In this document: piece by piece, positions 1-6,001 of the stretch | Numbering within the stretch: position 1 is the stretch's first letter | Layout: every line of letters begins with the position of its first letter | Assembly: GCA_945861255.1 (NCBI GenBank) | Contig: CAMAUG010000199.1 | Location: 1 to 7,388 of the forward strand | DNA from: Candidatus Sulfopaludibacter sp. SbA3 | Lineage (GTDB): Bacteria > Acidobacteriota > Terriglobia > Bryobacterales > Bryobacteraceae | DNA length: 7,388 nt | Reading direction: 5' to 3' | Program-made: the position numbers and the translations under genes | Notes under the pieces: model-generated | What the model was told of the DNA's origin: nothing | The model's input: the letters and a program-made list of their open reading frames with translations, nothing else | Database searches by the model: none

Positions 1-1
1 C

Positions 2-1537
2 CGCGACCTGGCGCGGGGCGGGCCCGCGTTTCCGTACTTCCTGCGGCCCGGCGCCAAGACCCTGGTGATCGGCTCCGGCGGCGGGTATGACGTCGGGCGC
101 GCGCTTTCGTCCGGCAGCCGCGACATCACGGCCGTGGAAATCAACCCTATCATCGCCAATACGGTGATGCGCAACCGGTTCGCGGGAGAAAGCCATCGTC
201 TTTATTTCCGGCCTGAGGTGCGCGTGTATGTCGAAGACGGGCGTTCCTTCGTGCGCCGCAGCACGGAGCGCTATCAGGTGGTGCAGGCAACCCTGGTGGA
301 CACGTGGGCCTCTACGGCGGCGGGCGCCTTCGCTCTCTCAGAGAACAACCTCTACACCACGGAAGCGTTTTACGATTACTTAACGCACCTCAGCGACGAC
401 GGCGTGCTGGCTTTCACCCGCTGGGGGTTCGAACCTCCCCGGGAATCGCTGCGGCTGATTACTCTGGCAATGGACGCGCTGGCACGGCTGCGCGAGCCCG
501 ATCCGGCCCGTCACGTGATGGTGGTGCGCGACGACGCGGCGGAATTGCAGGGCTGGGGCGCCCAGGATACGGTGCTGATTTCCCGCAAACCATTCACCGG
601 CGCCGATATCGCCCGCGCGCGTGAATTTCTGTCTCAATCGAAGTTGGAAGCGGTGTATCTGCCCGGCGGAACGGAGGCCAACGCGTTCGCGCAAATTCTT
701 TCCACAAAAAACGTCAGTGCATTTCTAAGCGCGTATCCATATGATGTCTCGGCGGTGGGCGACGACCGGCCGTTCTTCTTCTACACGGTGCAGCCGCGTG
801 ATTTGGCGAACTTCCTGTGGCTCGCCAACAAAGCCAATGCCGATTATAAGGTGAACCGCGCTATGCCGCTTTTGTTCGTGCTGATGGGCTTGAGCATCGC
901 GGCAACGGTACTGATCTTGCTCTTGCCTAGATTCCTGCTGGGCGCGCGGTTACCAAAGCAGCGTGGCGAAATGACGTTCCTGTGGTATTTTCTCTGCTTG
1001 GGCGCGGGGTACATCCTGATTCAAGTCGCGCTGATTCAGAAGTTCGTGCTGCTGCTGGGCCATCCCACCTATGCGTTGACGGTGATCGTGTTTTCCATGC
1101 TGGTGGCCAGCGGCGCGGGCAGTTATGCCAGCCGGAGCGTCGTGGCCGGAGACGACGCGCGTTTGGTACGCGTGCTGGCGGGCGTGGCGGGATTGGTGGC
1201 CGCACTGGCGCTCGGCTCGCCTTTGCTGGTGAGCGTCGCGGCGGGTTGGCCGCTAGCCGCGAAAATGGCGAGCACGGCGGTCGTCATTGCTCCCGCGGCA
1301 TTCTTGATGGGTATGCCGTTCCCATGCGGATTGCGGCGCCTGGAGGAGCGTAATCCGTCATCGGTGCGCTGGGCCTGGTCCTTGAACGCCGCGGCAAGCG
1401 TCCTTGGCTCCGCCGGCGCAATCATGCTGGCGATCTATGCAGGGCTCCGGCTGACTCTGCTTGCCGGGGGAGCCCTGTACGTCGTCGCGCTGCTGCTGAT
1501 TCTCGCGACGCGACTTCGTCCCTCGCGCGTCGCATAA
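2..1537 (+). CDS. Spermidine synthase-like SAM-dependent domain fused to a polytopic membrane domain (5' partial)
   Basis: The reading frame is open from the window edge, so the true start lies upstream; the GTG at 65 falls inside a SAM-binding glycine motif (VIGSGGGYDV) and is not a real start. Next come an acidic residue ending strand beta-2 (AVEINP, Glu at 137-139), DGRSF (around 236-250) and LVDTW (around 293-307), as in spermidine synthase-type Rossmann folds. A conserved-looking stretch, LSENNLYTTEAF, and a DDRPFFF motif close the soluble part. From about 860 to the end there are about seven hydrophobic segments, including GMPFPCGLR and WAWSLNAAASVLGSAG. This architecture is known as membrane-fused spermidine/spermine synthase-like proteins, which often also carry N-terminal membrane helices; those would lie outside the window. 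It is an integral membrane protein, but its substrate is unknown. Polyamine synthesis cannot be claimed, because such fusions are mostly uncharacterised. No partner gene is visible downstream. Confidence 0.85.
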   Translation, partial: RDLARGGPAFPYFLRPGAKTLVIGSGGGYDVGRALSSGSRDITAVEINPIIANTVMRNRFAGESHRLYFRPEVRVYVEDGRSFVRRSTERYQVVQATLVDTWASTAAGAFALSENNLYTTEAFYDYLTHLSDDGVLAFTRWGFEPPRESLRLITLAMDALARLREPDPARHVMVVRDDAAELQGWGAQDTVLISRKPFTGADIARAREFLSQSKLEAVYLPGGTEANAFAQILSTKNVSAFLSAYPYDVSAVGDDRPFFFYTVQPRDLANFLWLANKANADYKVNRAMPLLFVLMGLSIAATVLILLLPRFLLGARLPKQRGEMTFLWYFLCLGAGYILIQVALIQKFVLLLGHPTYALTVIVFSMLVASGAGSYASRSVVAGDDARLVRVLAGVAGLVAALALGSPLLVSVAAGWPLAAKMASTAVVIAPAAFLMGMPFPCGLRRLEERNPSSVRWAWSLNAAASVLGSAGAIMLAIYAGLRLTLLAGGALYVVALLLILATRLRPSRVA

Positions 1538-1555
1538 GGCGCCGACCGGACTTGG

Positions 1556-1602
1556 GACCGGCTTCCGGCCGGCCTAAGCTCCGGCCTAAGCTAAAGCCGG
1601 TC
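1556..1602. terminator. GC-rich stem-loop with a 12-bp tandem repeat, possible terminator
   Basis: Nineteen bases after the membrane-protein stop, GACCGGCTT (1556-1564) is the perfect complement of AAGCCGGTC (1594-1602), giving a 9-bp stem. The 29-base interval is itself rich in complementary GGCC and AGCT blocks and contains most of the perfect tandem duplication CCGGCCTAAGCT (1569-1580 and 1581-1592). No T-run follows, so this is not a classical intrinsic terminator. It could still end or stabilise the upstream transcript. The function is inferred; the repeats and the stem are seen directly. Confidence 0.45.
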
Positions 1603-1669
1603 TAGCAAATGGCCCGCCGCATGCTATTTGTGGGAGTGTAGATTCAGTTCCCGTCAGGGACAGGCGTTG

Positions 1670-1675
1670 AGGAGG
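1670..1675 (+). promoter_or_regulatory. Strong Shine-Dalgarno AGGAGG for the Spy-like gene
   Basis: AGGAGG lies four bases before the ATG at 1680 and fixes that start. It is the clearest ribosome-binding site in the window; several neighbours have none. Confidence 0.8.
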
Positions 1676-1679
1676 AATC

Positions 1680-2198
1680 ATGACGGCACCGGGACTTTTG
1701 CTGCGAACTGGAATGGCTGTGCTGTCGCTGGCCTCGGCGTACGCCGGACAAGCGGCGCAGATTCATCAAGATCACGGAACGACGCCGATGGAGCACGGCG
1801 GAAAGCATGGCTCGATGCCGGATGGCATGGAGATGCGGATGATGAATGATCCCGTTCATCGTGCCGCGATGACGGTATTTGTGCTTCCCTTGCTTCAGAC
1901 GGAGCTGGGTCTTTCCACTCAGCAGGTAGTTGATTTGAGCCAAATGAGACGCGACTTCATCGCCGCGGCGAAGGACCTTGCTCCGGAGTCGAAGAACAAG
2001 GAACTCGACGTGACGCTGGCGAAAATGAAGGCCGTGCTCACCGAAGAGCAACACGTCAAACTGGTCGAGATGAAGCCGGCCGAAGTTCATCGGGTGGTCA
2101 TGGCGCGCGTTCCGATGGCCGAGCACACGATCATGGCCGGTTTCGTAAGCTCAGGCAGCATGGGCCGCGGCATGACGAAGAAGGGCGGGGGCAAGTAG
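1680..2198 (+). CDS. Secreted His/Met-rich protein with Spy/CpxP-like LTxxQ motifs
   Basis: A 172-residue protein. Residues 1-25 form a signal peptide ending near AYAGQAAQ, so it is probably periplasmic. Residues 29-64 are crowded with His and Met (for example MEHGGKHGSMPDGMEMRMM), a composition typical of copper or other soft-metal binding. The rest is predicted helical and carries two LTxxQ-like motifs, LSTQQ (78-82) and LTEEQ (120-124). These are the hallmark of the Spy/CpxP/CnrX superfamily of periplasmic chaperones and heavy-metal sensors. The tail is basic and Gly-rich (MGRGMTKKGGGK). The start is set by the AGGAGG just upstream. It appears to be a single-gene unit between a stem-loop and a 210-bp gap, with no sigma/anti-sigma or efflux partner beside it. 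The role as envelope-stress chaperone or metal binder is inferred from motifs; family-level confidence is moderate. Confidence 0.72.
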   Translation: MTAPGLLLRTGMAVLSLASAYAGQAAQIHQDHGTTPMEHGGKHGSMPDGMEMRMMNDPVHRAAMTVFVLPLLQTELGLSTQQVVDLSQMRRDFIAAAKDLAPESKNKELDVTLAKMKAVLTEEQHVKLVEMKPAEVHRVVMARVPMAEHTIMAGFVSSGSMGRGMTKKGGGK

Positions 2199-2229
2199 GC
2201 CTTTCCCGCTCCATTGTGTGCCGACGCCG

Positions 2230-2367
2230 GTGATTGATCATACGCAAGTCATTGAAACAGCTAGGCTTGTAGTACCGCAGCCCGGACTCAATAAAGCCAT
2301 TGGGTCAGGCGCATCCACGCGGGACTGGCGCGCGTTGGGGTACGACAAAGACCCGAGTGTTGCGTAA
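2230..2367 (+). CDS. Possible small ORF of 45 codons, doubtful
   Basis: In the 210-bp gap after the Spy-like gene there is an open frame from GTG (2230) to TAA (2365-2367). An alternative GTG at 2218 would give 49 codons. The peptide ends in DWRALGYDKDPSVA, which looks protein-like, and the second half favours G/C at third positions while the first half does not. No Shine-Dalgarno is visible and I do not recognise a family. It may be a small protein, the degraded tail of a larger gene, or chance. The rest of the gap (2199-2229 and 2368-2408) holds nothing clear apart from an eight-A run at 2371-2378. Confidence 0.2.
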   Translation: MIDHTQVIETARLVVPQPGLNKAIGSGASTRDWRALGYDKDPSVA

Positions 2368-2408
2368 GCCAAAAAAAATCAATCGAATGGCTAACAGCCG
2401 CCGATAGT

Positions 2409-3407
2409 ATGCTCATGGTACCTTCGGCTGTTGAGTCCTATAAAGTTTCCATGAGCACGAAACCCGTGATATCGGTGGGGCTGCTGCTCCGCGCGGCGCG
2501 GGAGCGACAGGGAAGAACGATACCCGATATCGCAACGGATCTGTGCCTCATGCAAAGTTACCTTCGCGCGATCGAAGCGGACGATCTGGCGGGTCTTCCG
2601 GGGCTATTCTTCTACAGAAGTTTCGTGCGGCAGTACGCTACCTTGGTCGGCATTGATACGGAGACGCTCATGCCCGCCTTGAACGCGATGACCAGCCCGT
2701 CCGGCGCGGAACCGCAGGCCGCTTCCTCCAATGACGCTGCGGCAAGTGCGGTGGCGAAGTCCGCTGCAAGCCGAAGCATCGGCGTGCTTCCATCGTTGTT
2801 AGGCCGCCCCGATTTTTCGAAGTTGGATGTGCAATGGACCACCGGATTGTTGGTGCTGTCTCTTGCGGTGTGTTCCGGATTCTATGCACTGTGGGCGGAC
2901 CGTCCAGACCCCGCTTCACTGGTGGCCGCTGCGGCCACTCCCGAAGTCATGCTGAACGACGCCGCGATCTCACCCCCAGGCGACGTAGCGACCGAAGCTT
3001 CAAACCCGGTCGGGTCAATTGCCGTCATTGGCGAGGCGAGTGCGAATGATCGTCCCGGCCCCATCGCTGAGACTAGTGCTGCTCCCGGCGCTACTCTTGG
3101 CGTTGCTCCCAATGTTGCCTCTGCCGAAGCCACGCCCGCAGTGCAATTGAGCCTGTCCGCCAGCGAACTCACATGGCTTTCCATCAGTTCTCAAGGGCGC
3201 CAGATTTTTTCCGGAGTCCTTCAGCCCAGCGAGTTTAAAACAATTTCGGGTGTGGATGCGGCAACCCTTAAGATCGGAAACGCGGGAGGCGTTGAGGTCC
3301 GTTGGAATGGCAAACCACTGGGGCCGATCGGCGGACGGGGCGAGGTTCGAACGGTTTTGCTCACGCCCGGAAACGTCGAGATTCTTGCGCCGGCCAAGAG
3401 CCTGTAA
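2409..3407 (+). CDS. rodZ: RodZ-like protein: cytoplasmic helix-turn-helix, one membrane span, DUF4115-like C-terminus
   Basis: The domain order is that of RodZ, the membrane protein that links MreB filaments to the envelope and helps set rod shape. Residues 22-94 form the HTH_25-type fold (GLLLRAARERQG, then YLRAIEADDLAGLPGLFFYRSFVRQYA). Residues 143-163 are one membrane helix (WTTGLLVLSLAVCSGFYALWA). A long Ala/Pro/Ser linker follows, and residues from about 245 onward form a beta-rich domain like DUF4115 (ELTWLSISSQGRQIFSGVL ... VEVRWNGKPLGPIG). The longest frame starts at ATG 2409, but ATG 2451 (residue 15) is at least as likely: it precedes the conserved domain directly and sits next to a TATAAA. 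No Shine-Dalgarno is seen for either. mreB is not in the window. Some HTH/DUF4115 proteins outside model organisms have not been tested as RodZ, so the symbol is by homology only. Confidence 0.8.
   Translation: MLMVPSAVESYKVSMSTKPVISVGLLLRAARERQGRTIPDIATDLCLMQSYLRAIEADDLAGLPGLFFYRSFVRQYATLVGIDTETLMPALNAMTSPSGAEPQAASSNDAAASAVAKSAASRSIGVLPSLLGRPDFSKLDVQWTTGLLVLSLAVCSGFYALWADRPDPASLVAAAATPEVMLNDAAISPPGDVATEASNPVGSIAVIGEASANDRPGPIAETSAAPGATLGVAPNVASAEATPAVQLSLSASELTWLSISSQGRQIFSGVLQPSEFKTISGVDAATLKIGNAGGVEVRWNGKPLGPIGGRGEVRTVLLTPGNVEILAPAKSL
2439..2444 (+). promoter_or_regulatory. Possible -10 element for rodZ
   Basis: TATAAA ends six bases before the ATG at 2451, which would place the transcription start on the A of that codon. 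The expected -35 position (about 2416-2421, TGGTAC) is a poor match. If this element is real, ATG 2451 rather than ATG 2409 is the translation start and the mRNA is leaderless. Confidence 0.35.
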
Positions 3408-3450
3408 CTACTGGCCGGCGCATCCTGGCCTACTGGAAGTCCACGGCCAA

Positions 3451-3493
3451 CTCAGCGTGACGGAAGCCCTGCCTTTCGGAAGTGCAGGCTGAG
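3451..3493. terminator. Nested stem-loop between convergent genes, possible bidirectional terminator
   Basis: CTCAGC (3451-3456) can pair with GCTGAG (3488-3493), and inside it CCTGC (3468-3472) can pair with GCAGG (3484-3488); the two share base 3488, so the fold must have a bulge or choose between them. A further small hairpin, GAGAT/ATCTC, follows at 3491-3509. It lies between the rodZ stop and the stop of the opposite-strand gene, where a shared terminator is expected. No strong T-run is present on either side. Confidence 0.4.
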
Positions 3494-3523
3494 ATCGACA
3501 AGCAATCTCGCCCATCTGGAAGC

Positions 3524-3838
3524 TTAGTGCTTCTCTTCCTCAATGGAGATCTTCATCGCGCGCAGGAATTTCTGATCCTGTGACGTGAGCTTGATCCTGC
3601 TGAGTTTGCGGCGGGTGGCGGGCTCGGAGCCGCGATCGAGTTCGACCGTTTCGCCATCGTCAGCGTCGTCGCCTTCCTCGCGCTTATTGAAGCCGATGGT
3701 GGCTTCCAGTACCAGGAAAACGTCGTAGCCGGCGCGTTTGATTTCGCCGATGGCCGCAGCGATGCGGTCAGAATCGGAGAGCGACTCATTGATCGCTTCG
3801 CCGAGTTCCTTCATCAGGTCTTTCAGACGGTCGTCCAA
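3524..3838 (-). CDS. Small acidic protein of unknown function
   Basis: A 104-residue soluble protein with no signal peptide or membrane segment. I do not recognise the family. The N-terminal half is predicted helical (MDDRLKDLMKELGEAINESL, then DRIAAAIGEIKRAGYDVFLVLEA). A very acidic linker follows (REEGDDADDGETVELD), then a basic patch (RRKLSRIKL) and a Lys/Glu-rich tail. The reported start is a TTG at 3838, preceded at 3-4 bases by a G-rich AAAAGGGGGG that can serve as a ribosome-binding site; an internal ATG at residue 9 is the alternative. Codon use resembles the neighbours and the coding signal looks genuine. It converges on rodZ and is divergent from the TPR gene, so it appears to be transcribed alone. 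Confidence 0.68.
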   Translation of the reverse strand: MDDRLKDLMKELGEAINESLSDSDRIAAAIGEIKRAGYDVFLVLEATIGFNKREEGDDADDGETVELDRGSEPATRRKLSRIKLTSQDQKFLRAMKISIEEEKH

Positions 3839-3899
3839 CAGCCCCCCTTTTCATCTCCAGCATATCACCTTATCGGTTGGATTCGCCCTAACATTCAAC

Positions 3900-3947
3900 C
3901 CCCGGAAACGGGGTCGGACTTCCCCTCCTCCGTGGACGAAAATCCAC
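3900..3947. other. Two small hairpins ahead of the TPR gene
   Basis: CCCCG-GAAA-CGGGG (3900-3913) is a 5-bp stem closed by a GNRA-type tetraloop, and GTGGA/TCCAC (3932-3936 and 3943-3947) is a second 5-bp stem with a six-base loop. Both lie in the 128-bp divergent gap between the acidic-protein gene and the TPR gene, within 70 bases of the TPR start. They may form in the 5' leader of the TPR mRNA, but short stems like these arise by chance in GC-rich DNA. Confidence 0.3.
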
Positions 3948-3966
3948 TAGCCGCCGATTAGAAACC

Positions 3967-4362
3967 GTGACATCGCTGTTCCTAGCACTGGCACTTCTGC
4001 AAGCCCCGGTTCCCCTGCCGCCCCCCATCCTGGTCACCCCCAAGGATGCGAAATCGGTCGGCGCGCTGATCAATCGCGGCCGTTTGCTGGTCCATAGAGG
4101 GCAATACCAGGAAGCGATCATCGAGTTGAACGCGGTCCTGCGCGAGCATCCCGATGTCGAGCTGGCTTGGAATTTGCGCGGAAACGCGTATTACCGGTTG
4201 GGCGACTACCCCCGCGCCCTGGCCGACCAGACCCAAGCGATTCTCATAAACCCGAACTTCATTCCGGGGTGGCGCGACCGGGGAGCAACCTTCGGGAAAA
4301 TGGGAGACATCGTCGCGGCGGAAAGCGACCGCGCCATGGTGCTCAAGCTTCTCAAGCATTAA
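3967..4362 (+). CDS. Small secreted or membrane-anchored TPR protein
   Basis: A 131-residue protein. Residues 1-22 (MTSLFLALALLQAPVPLPPP) look like a signal peptide or N-terminal anchor. Three consecutive tetratricopeptide repeats fill the rest: about 33-66 (ALINRGRLLVHRGQYQEAIIEL), 67-100 (AWNLRGNAYYRLGDYPRALADQ) and 101-131 (GWRDRGATFGKMGDIVAAESD). Each shows the expected spaced small and aromatic residues. TPRs mediate protein-protein contacts; the partner is not evident. The start is a GTG at 3967 without a visible Shine-Dalgarno, chosen because the signal-like sequence begins there. The gene converges on hemQ, and the two stop codons are separated by a single base, so no independent terminator fits between them. 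Confidence 0.75.
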   Translation: MTSLFLALALLQAPVPLPPPILVTPKDAKSVGALINRGRLLVHRGQYQEAIIELNAVLREHPDVELAWNLRGNAYYRLGDYPRALADQTQAILINPNFIPGWRDRGATFGKMGDIVAAESDRAMVLKLLKH

Positions 4363-4363
4363 C

Positions 4364-5179
4364 CTACACGCTCAACAATTTGGACAGTTGTACCCCGCTG
4401 GTCCGCCGTCCGACGTAAAACGTCCCAAACTGAGCGTACACGGCACTTACCTCGTCAAATCTCATCTCATAGATAAGCCGTTTGAATACCATGGGATCCT
4501 CGGCGAACAGATCCACACCCCATTCCCAATCGTCAAAGCCGATTGACCCGGTAATGATTTGCTTCACCTGCCCGGCATACCGCCGACCCACCTCGCCGTG
4601 CTCCGCCATTTGCCGCTGCCGTTCCGCGATGGGGAGTTGGTACCAGTTCTTGACCTCCCCGCGGCGGCGGTCCATGGGATAGAAGCAAATGTATTTGTGC
4701 AGGGGCATTTCCGGGAACAAGCGCGGATGCATGGCCTGCCTCTGGCGGTCCAGAGTTTCCACGATCTCCGCGTCCCACTCCGGGGTGTGCGGAGCGATGT
4801 TCTTTTCGGCAAGCGACGAATACACCTTCATCGTCGATTCATACAGTCCCAGCTCCACCACCGAAAGATAGGAAGAGGTCTGCTCCACGTAGTCCCACAG
4901 CGCCGTCGTGGTCAGCGTGCGCTGTGCGTCGCCGATCTCGTCGAAGTTCTGGCGAAAGTGAACCAGCATCAAATCACTCTTGTGGCCCAGCATCGAAAAG
5001 ATCGCGCTTCCATCCTGTTCCATCAGCGCAAGCACTGCGTTTGCCTGCCCCACGATGTCGTCGCGGCGGTTGGACGGCAAGGCCCGCCAGTCCTTCCAGC
5101 GCACGCGCAGCATTTGGTGCAGCACGCTGGAGCCTTCAAGCGTCAACGGAAGCGGAGGAAAGTTATCGAAGTGATGCAT
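4364..5179 (-). CDS. hemQ: Coproheme decarboxylase HemQ/ChdC (chlorite dismutase family)
   Basis: HemQ converts iron-coproporphyrin III to haem b by two peroxide-dependent decarboxylations, the last step of the coproporphyrin-dependent pathway; it is cytosolic. The 271-residue protein has the family hallmarks: FYPMDRRR with Tyr167 at the catalytic tyrosine position, and EHGEVGRRYAGQVKQIITGSIG with His194 as the likely proximal haem ligand. The 27-residue spacing equals that of Listeria Tyr147/His174. Gln207 matches the distal-pocket Gln187, arguing against true chlorite dismutase, which has Arg there. DDWEWGVDLFAEDP and YEMRFDEVSAVYAQFG follow as in other HemQs. Residues 109-160 look longer than in Firmicutes enzymes. 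The start is ATG 5179, with a weak AGAGA upstream. A poor promoter match (TTGATT 5219-5214, 18 bases, GATTCT 5195-5190) lies in the divergent gap. No other haem gene is present in the window. Confidence 0.93.
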   Translation of the reverse strand: MHHFDNFPPLPLTLEGSSVLHQMLRVRWKDWRALPSNRRDDIVGQANAVLALMEQDGSAIFSMLGHKSDLMLVHFRQNFDEIGDAQRTLTTTALWDYVEQTSSYLSVVELGLYESTMKVYSSLAEKNIAPHTPEWDAEIVETLDRQRQAMHPRLFPEMPLHKYICFYPMDRRRGEVKNWYQLPIAERQRQMAEHGEVGRRYAGQVKQIITGSIGFDDWEWGVDLFAEDPMVFKRLIYEMRFDEVSAVYAQFGTFYVGRRTSGVQLSKLLSV

Positions 5180-5225
5180 GGCATCTCTAAGAATCGCCCG
5201 TGCAGCGTGCTAAAATCAAGAATCC
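5180..5225. promoter_or_regulatory. 46-bp divergent promoter region between hemQ and the zinc-ribbon gene
   Basis: Both flanking genes start outward from this short gap, so it should hold both promoters. On the plus strand TAAAAT (5211-5216) is a good -10 match ending nine bases before the ATG at 5226; the -35 region is poor. On the minus strand TTGATT (5219-5214) and GATTCT (5195-5190) are 18 bases apart, a weak match. The plus-strand -10 overlaps the minus-strand -35, so the two promoters might compete. Confidence 0.35.
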
Positions 5226-5963
5226 ATGCCCCCAGAGAGTCTCCTGGTCAGCCGGCTGCAAGCGCTCGACCTCCGCATCGCCGAGCTTGAAAAGGAGATT
5301 GCGGCTCTCCCTAAGCACATCGCGGTGATTGAAAAAACCTTAGAGTCTCACCTGCGCCGCCTGGAGGCCGACCGCGCCGCGCTCACGGCCAATCAGAAGG
5401 AACGCAAGAAGTTGGAAGGCGACATCCAACTGCACGAGCAGAAGATTTCGAAGCTGCGCGATCAGATGCTCGGCGCCAAGACCAACGAACAATACCGGGC
5501 CTTCCAGCATGAAATCGAGTACATCCAAAAAGAAATCCGCACAGCCGAGGACCGCATCCTGGAACTGATGTCGGAATCCGAGCCGCTGGAAGTCAACGTC
5601 AAAAAGGCCGAAGTCGCCCTCACTGAGGAAAAGAAATCCGTGGAGGCCGAAAAGAAAGTGGCGCAGGAACGCACCGCCGCCGACCAGACCCAGATGGCCC
5701 AGTGCCGCACCGAACGCGCGGAGGCCGTCAAAGCCATCACTCCGCCGACCCTCTCCACCTACGAACGCATTCGCAAAAAGTGGAACGGCGTCGCCATCGC
5801 CGAAGCCACCACGGGCCGCTGCGCCGCCTGCCAGATCGTCCTCCGCCCCCAAGTCTTCCAAGACCTCAAACGCGGCGACCAGTTCATGACCTGCGAAAAC
5901 TGCGGGCGCTTCTTGTATTACAATCCGCCGGTGAGCATGGAAGACGCCGCGAAAGCGGTGTAG
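5226..5963 (+). CDS. Coiled-coil protein with C-terminal C4 zinc ribbon (CT398/COG1579 type)
   Basis: A 245-residue protein. Residues 5-175 form a long, charged, almost uninterrupted coiled coil with heptad-like Leu/Ile spacing (LQALDLRIAELEKEIAALPK). The phrase GAKTNEQYRAFQHEIEYIQKEI in the middle is the most conserved-looking part of this family. The C-terminal zinc ribbon has Cys199-x2-Cys202 and Cys223-x2-Cys226, followed by GRFLYYNP. This is the CT398/CdsZ-like, zf-RING_7-type architecture, widespread in bacteria. CT398 has been linked to sigma-54 and type III secretion components in Chlamydia; in most bacteria the role is unknown, though a nucleic-acid or RNA-related function is often suspected. 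The start is ATG 5226, with no Shine-Dalgarno but a TAAAAT ten bases upstream. The vapBC operon converges on it from the right, and rnpB lies about 1 kb further on. Confidence 0.88.
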   Translation: MPPESLLVSRLQALDLRIAELEKEIAALPKHIAVIEKTLESHLRRLEADRAALTANQKERKKLEGDIQLHEQKISKLRDQMLGAKTNEQYRAFQHEIEYIQKEIRTAEDRILELMSESEPLEVNVKKAEVALTEEKKSVEAEKKVAQERTAADQTQMAQCRTERAEAVKAITPPTLSTYERIRKKWNGVAIAEATTGRCAACQIVLRPQVFQDLKRGDQFMTCENCGRFLYYNPPVSMEDAAKAV

Positions 5964-5986
5964 GCGAATGCTGGCCGCCAAATGTG

Positions 5987-6001
5987 AATTCGCGGCGAAT
6001 T
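5987..6001. repeat. 15-bp palindrome at the zinc-ribbon/vapC convergent junction
   Basis: AATTCGC-G-GCGAATT is a perfect palindrome around one central G and overlaps the vapC stop codon (6000-6002). As RNA it could fold only with a shorter stem (AATTC/GAATT, five-base loop). It may be a weak bidirectional terminator, a protein site or chance. Confidence 0.3.

Noticed and set aside
2360..2390. TTGCGT, A8 run and TCGAAT as a promoter upstream of rodZ
   Set aside because: The 17-base spacing fits, but the hexamers match only 3 of 6 and 4 of 6 consensus bases, weaker than the TATAAA closer to the gene.
2199..2408. A tRNA or other structured RNA in the gap before rodZ
   Set aside because: I could find no cloverleaf, T-loop GTTCGA-type motif or long stem; only the doubtful small ORF and an A-run are visible.
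4559..5290. 243-codon open frame on the plus strand
   Set aside because: It is fully antisense to hemQ, whose catalytic and haem-ligand motifs are intact; the translation is low-complexity and His/Arg-rich, as expected of a GC-rich shadow frame.
5340..5981. 213-codon open frame on the minus strand
   Set aside because: It is antisense to the coiled-coil/zinc-ribbon gene; its Phe/Leu/Gly-rich translation mirrors the Lys/Glu codons of the real gene.
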